Origin: Nocardioides furvisabuli
GTDB lineage: Bacteria > Actinomycetota > Actinomycetes > Propionibacteriales > Nocardioidaceae
NCBI RefSeq assembly: GCF_021083185.1
Contig: NZ_JAIGQB010000012.1
Span: 1-64,000, forward strand
Reading direction: 5' to 3'
Length of the DNA: 64,000 nt
In this document: positions 33,769 to 42,976 of the stretch, in pieces
How the letters are laid out: each line of letters begins with the position of its first letter
Numbering within the stretch: position 1 is the stretch's first letter
Program-made: the position numbers and the translations under genes
The notes under the pieces: generated by a model
Told to the model about the DNA's origin: nothing
Databases searched by the model: none
What the model saw: the letters and a program-made list of their open reading frames with translations, nothing else

Positions 33769-34002
33769 ATGCTCGACCTGATGCTCATCCTGCTGGTGGA
33801 CGACCCCACGCCCGAGCCCACCGAGGTCAAGGCGGGGCCGCTGGCCTTCGCGATCTGGATCTTCATGATCCTCGCCGTGGTGGCGATCGGCTTCTTCCTC
33901 GTCCGGCAGCTGCGCAGGGCCCAGGCGAACAAGGACGCCGGGATGTTCGGCGACGAGCCGGTCGACCGGTCCGCGGCGCCGACCGACTCCGAGGACCGCT
34001 AG
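33769..34002 (+). CDS. Small single-helix membrane protein downstream of mca
   Basis: 77 residues. One membrane helix (about residues 22-44, LAFAIWIFMILAVVAIGFF) and an acidic hydrophilic tail. It corresponds in size and place to the small protein after mca in other actinobacteria. Function unknown. Its stop codon overlaps the stop of the convergent methyltransferase gene (CTAG, 33999-34002). Confidence 0.75.
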   Translation: MLDLMLILLVDDPTPEPTEVKAGPLAFAIWIFMILAVVAIGFFLVRQLRRAQANKDAGMFGDEPVDRSAAPTDSEDR

Positions 34003-34619
34003 GCCTGCTCGGGAGCCCGGACCACCCGCACCAGGACATCCCAGGCCGTACGCCGCTCGGTGCCGCCGTGCTCGTCCGCCGCGTCGACCTCCCGCGCCAC
34101 CCGCTCCGCGCGCACCACCTCGACCTCGATCCCCTCGAGGTCGGCCAGCACGTCCTCGGCGCTCATCAGCACCGCCGGGTCCTGCGGCCCGCCGGTTCCC
34201 TCGGCGAGGTTGGTCGAGTCGTGCGCCACCAGCAGCAGGGTGCCGCCCGGCGCCAGCATCGTCGCGGCGCCGCGCACCGCCCGGCGGCGGTCGGCGGCCG
34301 GGACCTGGAAGTAGGCCATCACGACGAGGTCCACGAGTGCGGGAGGCTGCCACGTCGTGGCGTCGGCGCGGACCCACGTGACGTCGAGGTCGCCCGCGAG
34401 CCGGGCCCCCTTGTCGAGCGCCACCTGCGAGAAGTCGACGGCGGTCGCCGACCACCCGCGTGAGGCGAGCCAGAGCGCGTTGCGCCCCTCGCCGGCGGCG
34501 AGGTCCACCGCCGTGCCCGGCGGCAGGTCGGCGAGCTCGGTGGCGACGAACTGGTTGGGCTCGCGCGACCAGACCAGCTCGCTGGCGGAGTAGCGCTGGT
34601 CCCAGGCGTCGGCGTCCAT
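33999..34619 (-). CDS. Class I SAM-dependent methyltransferase
   Basis: 206 residues. It starts WDQRYSASELVWSREPNQF and has the SAM-binding loop VDLAAGEGRNALWLA, then VDFSQVAL (motif II Asp) and GGTLLLVAHD. This arrangement resembles TehB/thiopurine-type small-molecule methyltransferases. The substrate is not predictable. ATG at 34619 was chosen because the family start follows directly. Confidence 0.85.
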   Translation of the reverse strand: MDADAWDQRYSASELVWSREPNQFVATELADLPPGTAVDLAAGEGRNALWLASRGWSATAVDFSQVALDKGARLAGDLDVTWVRADATTWQPPALVDLVVMAYFQVPAADRRRAVRGAATMLAPGGTLLLVAHDSTNLAEGTGGPQDPAVLMSAEDVLADLEGIEVEVVRAERVAREVDAADEHGGTERRTAWDVLVRVVRAPEQA

Positions 34620-34654
34620 GTCCGACAGCCTAGGCCGGTCCGCGGGACCTGTGC

Positions 34655-36781
34655 TCAGGCAACGGCCACCAGTCGCAGCACCCGCGCCTCCTCGGGGTCG
34701 AGGACGGGGAGGGCGACGCCGACGGTGGCCAGCACGCGCCCGCCGAGCTCCGCACCGCGCGCCGACCAGGTCCCGCTGAGGTCCGCGCCACCCGGAGCGG
34801 GCGGCAGCTCCTCGGAGAGCCGGTAGGTGCGGTCGGGGTCGAGCCCGGTGAGCAGCAGCGGCGCCGGGTGCTGGGTCTCGGTCGCGGCGACGGTCGCGAC
34901 GACGTACCACGCCTCCGAGCGGTCCGCGGCCACCACGCCCGTCACCAGCACAGCGGGGTCCGGGTGGTCAGGGTGCACCAGGGTGCCGGTGCCGATGAGC
35001 GGGCGGACCTGCTTGTGCAGGTCGATCCACGCGGCCAGCTCGGCGAGCGTCGCCTCGTCGAGGCGGGACATGTCCCACTCGATGCCGAAGGAGTGGAGCA
35101 GCGCCGTCGCCGCGCGGTAGCGCAGCGCGTGGGTGCGCCCGGTGGTGTGCGAGGTCGGTCCGCCCACGTGCGAGCCCATCAGCTCCGGCGGCACCAGCAG
35201 GGAGGTCCAGCGCTGGAGGTGCTGGCGCTCGAGCGGGTCGATGGTGTCGCTGGGCCAGATCCGGTCGGTGCGGGTCAGCACCTCGGCGTCCACGCGACCA
35301 CCGCCCGACGAGCACGACTCGATCTCCAGCTCCGGGTGGGCTTCGCGCAGCTCGTCGAGGAGCCCGTAGGCGGCGAGCGTCTGCCCGTGCACCGCCGGGC
35401 GGCGGTCGTGGGTGACATCGGTGAGGTCGCGGTTGTGGTCCCACTTGAGGTAGGCGATGTCGAGGTCGTCGAGGAGTGCCAGCAGCGCGTCGCGCAGGTC
35501 GTCGTACGCCGCCTCGTCCTGGAGGTCGAGCACCTGCTGCTGGCGCCACGACGGTGGCACCTCCGTGCGACCCCGCAGCACCCGCTCGGGGTGTCGCCGG
35601 GCGGTCTCGGAGTCGAGGTTGACCATCTCCGGCTCGACCCACAGGCCGAACTCCATGCCGCGCCCGGTGACGTGCTCCACGAGCGGGGCCAGGCCCTGCG
35701 GCCAGACCTCCGCGTCGACCTGCCAGTCGCCGAGGCCAGCGGTGTCGTCGCGGCGCCCGAGGAACCAGCCGTCGTCGAGGACGAAGCGCTCGACACCCAC
35801 TCCGGCCGCGGCGTCGGCCAGCTCCGCGATCCGCTCGAGGGAGTGGTCGAAGTAGACCGCCTCCCAGGAGTTGGCGATGACCGGGCGCTCGGTGCGCGCC
35901 CGCGGCGTCACCGCGCGCAGGTGCGCGTGCAGGCGGTGGCTCATCGGGTCGAGGCCGGCTCCGGACCAGGAGCCCAGCAGCCACGGGGAGCGGTAGGTCT
36001 CGCCCGGCGCCAGCACCACCTCACCGGGCTCGAGCAGCTCGCCGCCACCGACGAGGCAGTCGCCCTCGGGCGTGCGCTCGGCGTAGTGGGTGTGGTTGCC
36101 GCTCCACGCGGTGTGCACCGCCCAGACCTCACCCGAGCCGAAGGTGAAGCCGGGCGTCCCGGCGACCATCAGCAAGGTGGCGTCGTGGCCGGTCCGGCCG
36201 TGGCGGGCGTCGCGGCGGTGGGTGCCCTGCACCCAGCGGTGCCGCTGGGGGGTGCGTTCCTTGCACCAGCGACCGGTGAGGTCGAGGAGCTCGGTGGCGT
36301 GCGCGGCGACCGGCAGCGCGGTCAGGGCCGAGGCGAGGTGGAGCTCCCCCTCGGCGGTGTTGGTGACCGAGGTGCGCGCGTGGATCAGACCGGCGTCGTC
36401 GAGGCCGAGCTGGAGCGTCACCGACCAGCCGGCCTCGTCGTCGTCCGCGGTGGCGGTGATCGCGGCGTCGCCGACCAGGACCTCCCAGTCCACGAGGCTC
36501 GGCGCGGCGGCACCCGCGGTGCCGCCGACCCGGTGGCCCGAGAGCCCGGGCGTGCCGGAGAACCCACGTGTCACGTCAGGGACCACGCCGGTGAGGCGCG
36601 GGACGTCGTACGACGAGCGCGAGACGCCGGGGCGGCGTGCTGCTGCCAACGCGGCAAGGGCTCGGTCGTCGAGGTCACCGAGGGCGGCGCCCCAGTGGAC
36701 GGCGGAGGGGATGCCGGCGTCGTCGCGCGCGAGGACGACGCTGACGCCGCCGCGGGTCAGGTGGACGGGATCGCGGCTCAT
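34655..36781 (-). CDS. Alpha-galactosidase, GH36
   Basis: 708 residues. An N-terminal beta-sandwich precedes the GH36 barrel. Barrel blocks: FVLDDGWFLGRRDD, GLWVEPEMVN, YLKWDHNRD with the nucleophile Asp, and SCSSGGGRVD followed by WPSDTIDPLERQ with the acid/base Asp. No signal peptide, so it acts in the cytoplasm on imported alpha-galactosides such as melibiose or raffinose-type sugars. It overlaps the DeoR-type regulator gene (ATGA) and is last in the operon GH42-DeoR-GH36. Confidence 0.92.
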   Translation of the reverse strand: MSRDPVHLTRGGVSVVLARDDAGIPSAVHWGAALGDLDDRALAALAAARRPGVSRSSYDVPRLTGVVPDVTRGFSGTPGLSGHRVGGTAGAAAPSLVDWEVLVGDAAITATADDDEAGWSVTLQLGLDDAGLIHARTSVTNTAEGELHLASALTALPVAAHATELLDLTGRWCKERTPQRHRWVQGTHRRDARHGRTGHDATLLMVAGTPGFTFGSGEVWAVHTAWSGNHTHYAERTPEGDCLVGGGELLEPGEVVLAPGETYRSPWLLGSWSGAGLDPMSHRLHAHLRAVTPRARTERPVIANSWEAVYFDHSLERIAELADAAAGVGVERFVLDDGWFLGRRDDTAGLGDWQVDAEVWPQGLAPLVEHVTGRGMEFGLWVEPEMVNLDSETARRHPERVLRGRTEVPPSWRQQQVLDLQDEAAYDDLRDALLALLDDLDIAYLKWDHNRDLTDVTHDRRPAVHGQTLAAYGLLDELREAHPELEIESCSSGGGRVDAEVLTRTDRIWPSDTIDPLERQHLQRWTSLLVPPELMGSHVGGPTSHTTGRTHALRYRAATALLHSFGIEWDMSRLDEATLAELAAWIDLHKQVRPLIGTGTLVHPDHPDPAVLVTGVVAADRSEAWYVVATVAATETQHPAPLLLTGLDPDRTYRLSEELPPAPGGADLSGTWSARGAELGGRVLATVGVALPVLDPEEARVLRLVAVA

Positions 36782-37593
36782 GCGTCGTGCGCCTCCTCGA
36801 ACGTGTCGTCGTGATCGTCGACCGGGTCGACGACGACCAGCTCGCCGACGTGGTCGGCGAGGGCTCCGCTGGCCTGCGCGGAGAGCCCGGAGTCCGTGAC
36901 CAGCACCGCGGCCTCGGACAGCGCGGCCATGCTGCTCAGCCCGACCACGCCCCACTTGCTGGAGTCGGCGCAGACGATGAGGCGGCGCGAGCGCTCGATC
37001 ATCGCGCGGTTGGTCTCCGACTCGAGCAGGTTCGGCGTGCTGAAGCCGGCGCGCACGTCCATGCCGTGCACGCCCATGAAGAAGGCGTCGACGTGCAGGC
37101 TGCGCAGCGACGACACCGCCACCGGCCCCACGAGCGCGTCCGACGGCGTGCGGAGGCCGCCCGTCAGCAGCACCGACGTGGTGGCCTCGCCGGTGCGGTG
37201 CAGCACGTCCGCCACCCACACCGAGTTGGTCACGACGGTGAGGTGGGGGATGCGGGCGATGTGCTCGGTGAGGGCGTGGGTGGTGGTGCCGGCGGAGACG
37301 GCGATCGCCATCCCGGTGTGCACCAGCTCGGCCGCCGCGGCGGCGATGGCCTCCTTCTCGCGCCGGCGCTGCACCGACTTGGCGGCGAAGCCCGGCTCGG
37401 ACGACGAGGGCTCGGCCACGGCCAGCGCGCCGCCGTGCACCTTCTCCAGGAGCCCGTCGCGGTGCAGCGCCACGAGGTCGCGCCGGACCGTCATGTCGGA
37501 GACCCCCAGCAGCTCGACGAGGTCGGTGACGCGCACCGTCCCGTCGCGGCTGAGCTCGGCGAGGATCCGACCCCGGCGCTGGGCGGCGAGCAT
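36778..37593 (-). CDS. DeoR/GlpR-family transcriptional regulator
   Basis: 271 residues. N-terminal winged helix-turn-helix (RRGRILAELSRDGTVRVTDL, then MTVRRDLVALHRDGLLEKVHGGA) and a C-terminal DeoRC sugar-phosphate sensor with SAGTTTHAL and the GVHGMD/ADSSKWG blocks. It should repress the surrounding galactoside genes in the absence of a phosphorylated sugar. Likely operator: C(W)TTTC-type repeats at 39633-39671 in the divergent promoter region. It shares TGATG with the GH42 stop and ATGA with the GH36 start, so it is co-translated with both enzymes. Confidence 0.9.
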   Translation of the reverse strand: MLAAQRRGRILAELSRDGTVRVTDLVELLGVSDMTVRRDLVALHRDGLLEKVHGGALAVAEPSSSEPGFAAKSVQRRREKEAIAAAAAELVHTGMAIAVSAGTTTHALTEHIARIPHLTVVTNSVWVADVLHRTGEATTSVLLTGGLRTPSDALVGPVAVSSLRSLHVDAFFMGVHGMDVRAGFSTPNLLESETNRAMIERSRRLIVCADSSKWGVVGLSSMAALSEAAVLVTDSGLSAQASGALADHVGELVVVDPVDDHDDTFEEAHDA

Positions 37594-39605
37594 CAGGCCC
37601 CCTGGTCCACGCCGGCCTCGCGCACCACTGCGACCCCTCCGCCCGACACGACGAGGTCGCCCCCGACCGACCGCCCCGTCACCAGCTCCTGGCCGTGGAC
37701 CGGCACCCGGGCCTCGGCGTCGCCGTGGTTGATCACGAAGAGCCAGCTCGCGTCGTCGCCGACCCGTCGTGTCACCTCGACGTCGGGAGCGGCCCCGGGC
37801 AGCTGCTCGAGGCCCGCCTCGGCGACCAACCGCTCGACGAGGCGGTCGGTGCCGGCCGGGTCGAGCCGGGTCGCGACGTACCACGCGGTCCCGCGGCCGG
37901 CCTCGCGGCGGGTGATCGCGGGCAGGCCGGCGGCAGGACCGTCGGCGTACGTCGCCACGGCCTCGGCGCCGACGAGCTCGAGGTCCTCGGTCCAGGTGTC
38001 GGCGCCGACCGTGTCGCCGAGTCCCTCGACCCGCACCGACTCGCCGGCCAGCAGCGGCAGGAACTCGGTCGTGCGGACGCCCAGCAGGTTGCGGAACGCA
38101 CCCGGGTAGCCGCCGAGGCGGATGTGGTCGTGCTCGTCGACGATGCCGCTGAAGTAGGTCACGACCACGGTCGCGCCGGATTCGGCGGCCGCCTCGATCG
38201 CCGCGACGGTCCCGTCGCTGACGAGGTAGAGGGTGGGCACCACGACGAGGCGGTACGCCGACAGGTCGGCGCTGGGGTGGACCACGTCGACGCCCACACC
38301 CTGGGCCGACAGCGCCCGGTGCAGGTCCTCGGCACGATCGCGGTAGCGCACGTCGACGCTCGGGTGGGAGTCGAGCTCGCAGCCCCACCACGCCTCGTAG
38401 TCGAACAGGATCGCCGCCTCGTTGCGCGCCGTGCTGCCGGTGACGTCCTCGACCGCGTCGAGGACGCGGGAGAGCTCGACCACCTCGCGCCACTGGCGGG
38501 TGTCGGTGCCGGCGTGGGGGAGCAGCCCGGAGTGGAACTTCTCCGCCCCGGCACGCGAGGCGCGCCACTGGAAGAACAGCACTGCGTCCGCCCCGTGCGC
38601 GACGTGGGAGAGGCTGTTGCGGATCATCTCGCCGGGCCTCTTCGCCCGGTTGCGCGGCTGCCAGTTGACGGCGCTGGTGGAGTGCTCCATCAACAGCCAC
38701 GGCCGGCCGTCCGCGGTGCCCCGGGTGAGGTCGGCACTGAAGGCGAGCTCACGGTGCGCGTCGCCCTCCGCAGCGATGACGTAGTGGTCGTTGGAGACCA
38801 CGTCGAGCTCGCGGCCCCAGCGCAGGTAGTCCATCTCCATCGTCTGGCGCATCACCATGAAGTTCGTCGTCACCGGAACGCCGGGGGACAGGCGGTGCAG
38901 CACGTCGCGCTCCACGACGAAGTTGTCGAGGAGCTGGTCGGAGGAGAAGCGCAGGAAGTCCAGCTGCTGGGTGGGGTTGGCGTGCGCGGGGGCCGCCCGC
39001 GGCGGGAGCACCTGCTCGAAGTCGTCGTAGCGCTGCGACCAGAAGGCCGTGCCCCACGCGTCGTTGAGGCGGGCCACGTCGTCGTAGCGGGCGCGCAGCC
39101 AGGTCCGGAACGCCGCTGCGCTGACGTCGCAGTAGCACCGAGCGTTGTGGCAGCCGATCTCGTTCGACACGTGCCACAGCGCGAGCGCCGGGTGGTCCCG
39201 GTAGCGCTCGGCGAGCGCGGTGCAGAGGGCGAGGGCGTGCTCGCGGTAGACCGGCGAGCTGGGGCAGAAGGCCTGGCGGCCGCCGGGGGAGAGCGTGCGC
39301 CCGTCCTGGGTCACCGGCAGCATCTCGGGGTGGCGGTGCGTCAGCCACGGCGGAGGGGAGGCGGTGGCGGTCGCGAGGTCGACGCGGATGCCCGCGTCGT
39401 GCAGCTCGTCCATCTGCGTGTCCAGCCACGTGAAGTCCCACGTGTCGGGCGTCGGCTGCAGCCACGCCCACGAGAACACACCGAGGGTGACCAGGTCGAC
39501 GCCGGCCTCACGCATCAGGTCGCGGTCTTCCAGGTGGGCGTCGCGGGACCACTGCTCAGGGTTGTAGTCGCCGCCGTACGCCAGAGGGGGCAGAGGGCTC
39601 GGCAT
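37593..39605 (-). CDS. Beta-galactosidase, GH42
   Basis: 670 residues. The start YGGDYNPEQWSRD and FSWAWLQP are characteristic. The acid/base Glu149 is in WHVSNEIG, the nucleophile Glu307 in LLMEHSTSAVNW. Cys114, Cys152, Cys157 and Cys159 form the zinc-type cluster of GH42. C-terminal trimerisation and small beta domains are present at normal length. Cytoplasmic. It should split beta-galactosides such as lactose or galacto-oligosaccharides. ATG at 39605 fits; the 12 extra upstream residues lack family features. First gene of the galactoside operon. Confidence 0.93.
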   Translation of the reverse strand: MPSPLPPLAYGGDYNPEQWSRDAHLEDRDLMREAGVDLVTLGVFSWAWLQPTPDTWDFTWLDTQMDELHDAGIRVDLATATASPPPWLTHRHPEMLPVTQDGRTLSPGGRQAFCPSSPVYREHALALCTALAERYRDHPALALWHVSNEIGCHNARCYCDVSAAAFRTWLRARYDDVARLNDAWGTAFWSQRYDDFEQVLPPRAAPAHANPTQQLDFLRFSSDQLLDNFVVERDVLHRLSPGVPVTTNFMVMRQTMEMDYLRWGRELDVVSNDHYVIAAEGDAHRELAFSADLTRGTADGRPWLLMEHSTSAVNWQPRNRAKRPGEMIRNSLSHVAHGADAVLFFQWRASRAGAEKFHSGLLPHAGTDTRQWREVVELSRVLDAVEDVTGSTARNEAAILFDYEAWWGCELDSHPSVDVRYRDRAEDLHRALSAQGVGVDVVHPSADLSAYRLVVVPTLYLVSDGTVAAIEAAAESGATVVVTYFSGIVDEHDHIRLGGYPGAFRNLLGVRTTEFLPLLAGESVRVEGLGDTVGADTWTEDLELVGAEAVATYADGPAAGLPAITRREAGRGTAWYVATRLDPAGTDRLVERLVAEAGLEQLPGAAPDVEVTRRVGDDASWLFVINHGDAEARVPVHGQELVTGRSVGGDLVVSGGGVAVVREAGVDQGA

Positions 39606-39632
39606 GCCGCAACTGTGGCGACCCTCACAGGG

Positions 39633-39671
39633 GAAAGTCAACGCTTGGAGATGGAAAAGAGTTGGGAAATG
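39633..39671. promoter_or_regulatory. Candidate DeoR-type operator (CWTTTC-like repeats)
   Basis: On the minus strand CATTTC (39671-39666), CTTTTC (39659-39654) and ACTTTC (39638-39633) are direct repeats with starts 12 and 21 bp apart, close to one and two helix turns. DeoR-family AgaR recognises CWTTTC repeats. The segment is unusually A/T-rich and lies in the divergent GH42/ABC promoter region. Confidence 0.4.
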
Positions 39672-39705
39672 TTCGAATTGTGACTACCTGGAACCTGCTG
39701 GGGGC

Positions 39706-39735
39706 TTGACGGGGCTGTGTCAGCCGTCACATGCT
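39706..39735 (+). promoter_or_regulatory. Possible promoter of the sugar ABC operon
   Basis: TTGACG (39706-39711) and CATGCT (39730-39735) with an 18-bp spacer lie 38 bp before the start codon at 39773. The -35 is good, the -10 poor. Confidence 0.35.
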
Positions 39736-39772
39736 GTCCATCCTTGTTGGGTTTTGTCCTCTGGAGGCCGAC

Positions 39773-41098
39773 GTGTCCCGCACCACATCCACCGCCATCC
39801 CCCGCTCCGCCGTCGCCACCATGGCTGCGACGCGACGCTCCGTCCTCCGGGGCATCGGGCTCAGTGGTCTCGCCGTCGGAGGGGCGAGCCTGCTCGCCGC
39901 CTGCGGTGGCGACGACGGTCCGGCGACCGGTTCCGGCGCCACCGTGAAGTTCGGCATCAACGAGGCCAAGGGGTCCGGTCCCGCCTACGACCGCCTGGCG
40001 GCCATGGCCGAGGCCTACACGGCCGAGACCGACACGGAGGTCGCGCTCAACGCCGTCGACCACAACACCTTCCAGGAGAGCATCAACACCTACCTGCAGG
40101 GCACCCCCGACGACGTCTTCACCTGGTTCGCAGGCTTCCGCATGGCGCAGTTCGCCGAGGCCGGCCTGATCTCCGACCTGAGCGACCAGTGGCCCATCGA
40201 CGGGCTCAACGACTCCTTCAAGGAAGCCTCCACGGCCCCCGACGGCAAGCAGTACTTCGTGCCGGCCAGCTACTACCCGTGGGCGGTCTTCTACAAGAAG
40301 TCGGTCTTCGAGAAGAACGGCTGGACCGCACCGGAGACCAGCGACGACCTGTTCGCCCTCATGGACGACATGCAGGGCAAGAAGATCACCCCCTTCGCCT
40401 TCGGCGACAAGGACGGCTGGCCCGCGATGGGCACCTTCGACATCCTCAACATGCGCCTCAACGGCTTCGACTTCCACATGAGCCTGATGGCCGGCGACGA
40501 GGCGTGGGACGGCGACGAGGTCAAGCTGGTGTTCCAGACCTGGAAGGACCTGCTTCCCTACCACCAGGCCGACCCGCTCGGTCGCACCTGGCAGGAGGCC
40601 GCGACCTCGATGGGGAACGGCGAGTCCGGGATGTACCTGCTGGGCACCTTCGTGGTCGACGCCATCAGCGACGTCGCCGACGACCTCGACTTCTTCACCT
40701 TCCCGGCGCTCGACTCCAGCATCGGCGCCGACGCCCTGGACGCCCCGATCGACGGCTTCTGCGTGGCCTCGGCCGGGAAGAACCAGGACGCCGCCAAGGC
40801 GATGGTCAAGTGGCTCGGCAGCGCGGCGGCCGCCGACGCTGCCAACGCGGGCGCCGACGCCCCGTTCATCTCCGCCAACTCGAACGCCAGCACCAGCCCC
40901 TACACCGACCTGCAGAAGAAGTCGGCCGAGGTCGTGGGCGCGGCCGCCAACATCGCCCAGTTCATGGACCGTGACACCAACGCCGACTTCGCCAACACGG
41001 TGATGATCCCCTCGATCCAGGCGTTCCTGAAGGACCCCGACGACATCGACGGGATCACGGCGAGCATCCAGGAACAGGCCGCCTCGATCCTCGGCTGA
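39773..41098 (+). CDS. Sugar ABC transporter substrate-binding lipoprotein
   Basis: 441 residues, extracellular solute-binding protein family 1. An N-terminal twin-Arg stretch (TRRSVLRG, Arg21-22) and lipobox LLAAC (Cys44) indicate a lipoprotein, possibly Tat-exported. The mature part has YYPWAVFYKKSVFEKNGW and TWFAGFR as in oligosaccharide binders. It probably binds galactosides, given the divergent GH42/GH36 genes. GTG at 39773 is 5 nt from GGAGG; the ATG at 39731 would add a non-conserved 14-residue extension. First of three genes, with two permeases following. Confidence 0.9.
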   Translation: MSRTTSTAIPRSAVATMAATRRSVLRGIGLSGLAVGGASLLAACGGDDGPATGSGATVKFGINEAKGSGPAYDRLAAMAEAYTAETDTEVALNAVDHNTFQESINTYLQGTPDDVFTWFAGFRMAQFAEAGLISDLSDQWPIDGLNDSFKEASTAPDGKQYFVPASYYPWAVFYKKSVFEKNGWTAPETSDDLFALMDDMQGKKITPFAFGDKDGWPAMGTFDILNMRLNGFDFHMSLMAGDEAWDGDEVKLVFQTWKDLLPYHQADPLGRTWQEAATSMGNGESGMYLLGTFVVDAISDVADDLDFFTFPALDSSIGADALDAPIDGFCVASAGKNQDAAKAMVKWLGSAAAADAANAGADAPFISANSNASTSPYTDLQKKSAEVVGAAANIAQFMDRDTNADFANTVMIPSIQAFLKDPDDIDGITASIQEQAASILG

Positions 41099-41101
41099 GC
41101 C

Positions 41102-42031
41102 ATGGCACACGTCGAGGAGGCGCCGCAGCAGGGCGCGAGCGCACCGCCCCAGGGCAAGGAGAAGAAGCTCCCGGCGAGGGACCGCTTCACCGTCATCACG
41201 ATGGTGACCGTCCCGCTCGCCCTCGTCGTCCTGCTGGTGTGGGTGCCGGCGCTGCTGTCGGTGGTGCTGTCCTTCGGCAGGTGGAACGGGTTCGGTGACC
41301 TCGACACCATCGAGTGGGTCGGGCTGCAGAACTACGAGGACATCGTCACCATCTACCCGGCCTTCTGGCCGGCGATCCAGCACAACCTGATCTGGCTCGG
41401 CTTCCTGGTCGTCTTCCCGACGCTCCTGGGCATGTTGCTCGCGGTCGTCCTCGACCGGGAGATGAAGGGGAGCCGGGTCTACCAGACGGCCTTCTACATG
41501 CCGGTCGTGCTCTCGTTGGCGCTGATCGGCTTCATCTGGCAGCTCTTCTACTCCCGCGACCAGGGCCTGATCAACCAGGTCTTCGGGAGCGAGGTCGACT
41601 GGTACGGCGATCCCGACGTGAACCTGTGGGCCGTGCTCGTCGCCACGGCGTGGCGGCACACCGGCTACGTCATGCTCATCTACCTGGCGGGTCTCAAGGG
41701 CGTGGACGCCAGCCTGCGCGAGGCGGCTGCGGTGGACGGTGCCAACGAGGTGAAGACGTTCTTCCACGTCATCTTCCCCGTCATGCGACCGATCAACCTC
41801 GTCGTCGTGGTGATCGTGGTCATCGAGTCGCTGCGTGCCTTCGACCTCGTCTGGGTCATCAACAAGGGACGCAACGGACTCGAGGTCATCGGTGCCCTGG
41901 TCGCCCAGAACGTCGTCGGCGAGGCGACGCGGTACGGCTTCGGCTCCGCGCTGGCCGTGGTCATGATGCTGATCTCGTCGGTCTTCATCACCCTCTACCT
42001 GCGGACGGTCTTCCGAGAGGAGCGCTCCTGA
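41102..42031 (+). CDS. Sugar ABC transporter permease (MalF/UgpA type)
   Basis: 309 residues with six membrane helices. The EAA loop, LREAAAVDGANEVKTFFHV, is the site that contacts the ATPase. It belongs to the carbohydrate uptake CUT1 group and forms a heterodimer with the next gene product, whose start codon shares a base with its stop (TGATG). No ATPase gene is present, so a shared MsiK-type ATPase encoded elsewhere is likely, as is common for CUT1 systems of actinobacteria. Confidence 0.9.
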   Translation: MAHVEEAPQQGASAPPQGKEKKLPARDRFTVITMVTVPLALVVLLVWVPALLSVVLSFGRWNGFGDLDTIEWVGLQNYEDIVTIYPAFWPAIQHNLIWLGFLVVFPTLLGMLLAVVLDREMKGSRVYQTAFYMPVVLSLALIGFIWQLFYSRDQGLINQVFGSEVDWYGDPDVNLWAVLVATAWRHTGYVMLIYLAGLKGVDASLREAAAVDGANEVKTFFHVIFPVMRPINLVVVVIVVIESLRAFDLVWVINKGRNGLEVIGALVAQNVVGEATRYGFGSALAVVMMLISSVFITLYLRTVFREERS

Positions 42032-42960
42032 TGACGTACGAGACGCCGGTCGCCGCAGCACCCGCCCCGGTCAGGGCGACGCCCCCGACCCGCCAGGAGG
42101 GGGGCGTCCTGGGCAAGCGTCGTGGGACGGTCGCCACCGTGATCATCGCGCTGCTGGCGCTCGCCTGGCTCTTCCCGCTGATCTGGGCGCTGGCGAACTC
42201 CTTCCGGGACTACAACTACACCCAGGCCAACGGCTACCTCTCCTTCGGCGGCTGGACGACCAGCAACTACGAGGAGGCGTGGTCGCGCGGCAACTTCGGG
42301 CTGCACCTGAAGAACTCGCTGCTCATCACCGTCCCGGCGGTGCTGATGACGCTGTGGTTGTCGTCGATGGTCGCCTTCGTGCTCGCCCGGTTCAGCTATC
42401 GCTTCAACCTGACGCTGCTCGGGATCTTCCTCGCGGCGAACCTGCTCCCTCCGCAGGCGCTGCTGATCCCGGTGTTCAGGATGTTCCGCGAGATCCCGCT
42501 GCCGCTGTTCATGAGCGACTCCGGCTCGATGCTCAACAGCTTCTGGGCGCTGATCCTGGTCAACACCGCGTTCCAGATGGGGTTCTGCACCTTCGTGCTC
42601 AGCAACTACATGAAGACCCTGCCGCACGAGATCTACGAGTCCGCCGAGCTCGACGGCGCCAGCGTGTGGCGCCAGTACTGGCAGCTGACGATGCCGCTCG
42701 TACGCCCTGCGCTCGCGGCCCTGGCCACCTTGCAGGTGACGTGGGTCTACAACGAGTTCTTCTGGGCGACGGTGCTCATCCAGCAGGGCAACAAGCTGCC
42801 GGTGACGTCGGCGCTCAACAACCTGCGTGGGCAGTTCTTCACCGACACGAACCTGGTTGCGGCCGGCTCCATCATCGTCGCGCTGCCGGTGCTGGTGGTG
42901 TTCTTCGCCCTGCAGAAGCAGTTCGTCTCCGGGCTCACGCTCGGGTCGACCAAGGGCTGA
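42031..42960 (+). CDS. Sugar ABC transporter permease (MalG type)
   Basis: 309 residues, six membrane helices. EAA loop: YESAELDGASVWRQYWQLT followed by MPLVRPALA. The N-terminal 30 residues are polar and cytoplasmic. Partner of the preceding MalF-type permease in a CUT1 importer for the galactoside locus. The operon ends here; the convergent BrkB gene stops 17 bp further on. Confidence 0.9.
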   Translation: MTYETPVAAAPAPVRATPPTRQEGGVLGKRRGTVATVIIALLALAWLFPLIWALANSFRDYNYTQANGYLSFGGWTTSNYEEAWSRGNFGLHLKNSLLITVPAVLMTLWLSSMVAFVLARFSYRFNLTLLGIFLAANLLPPQALLIPVFRMFREIPLPLFMSDSGSMLNSFWALILVNTAFQMGFCTFVLSNYMKTLPHEIYESAELDGASVWRQYWQLTMPLVRPALAALATLQVTWVYNEFFWATVLIQQGNKLPVTSALNNLRGQFFTDTNLVAAGSIIVALPVLVVFFALQKQFVSGLTLGSTKG

Positions 42961-42976
42961 GCGCCCGCGAGGAGCC

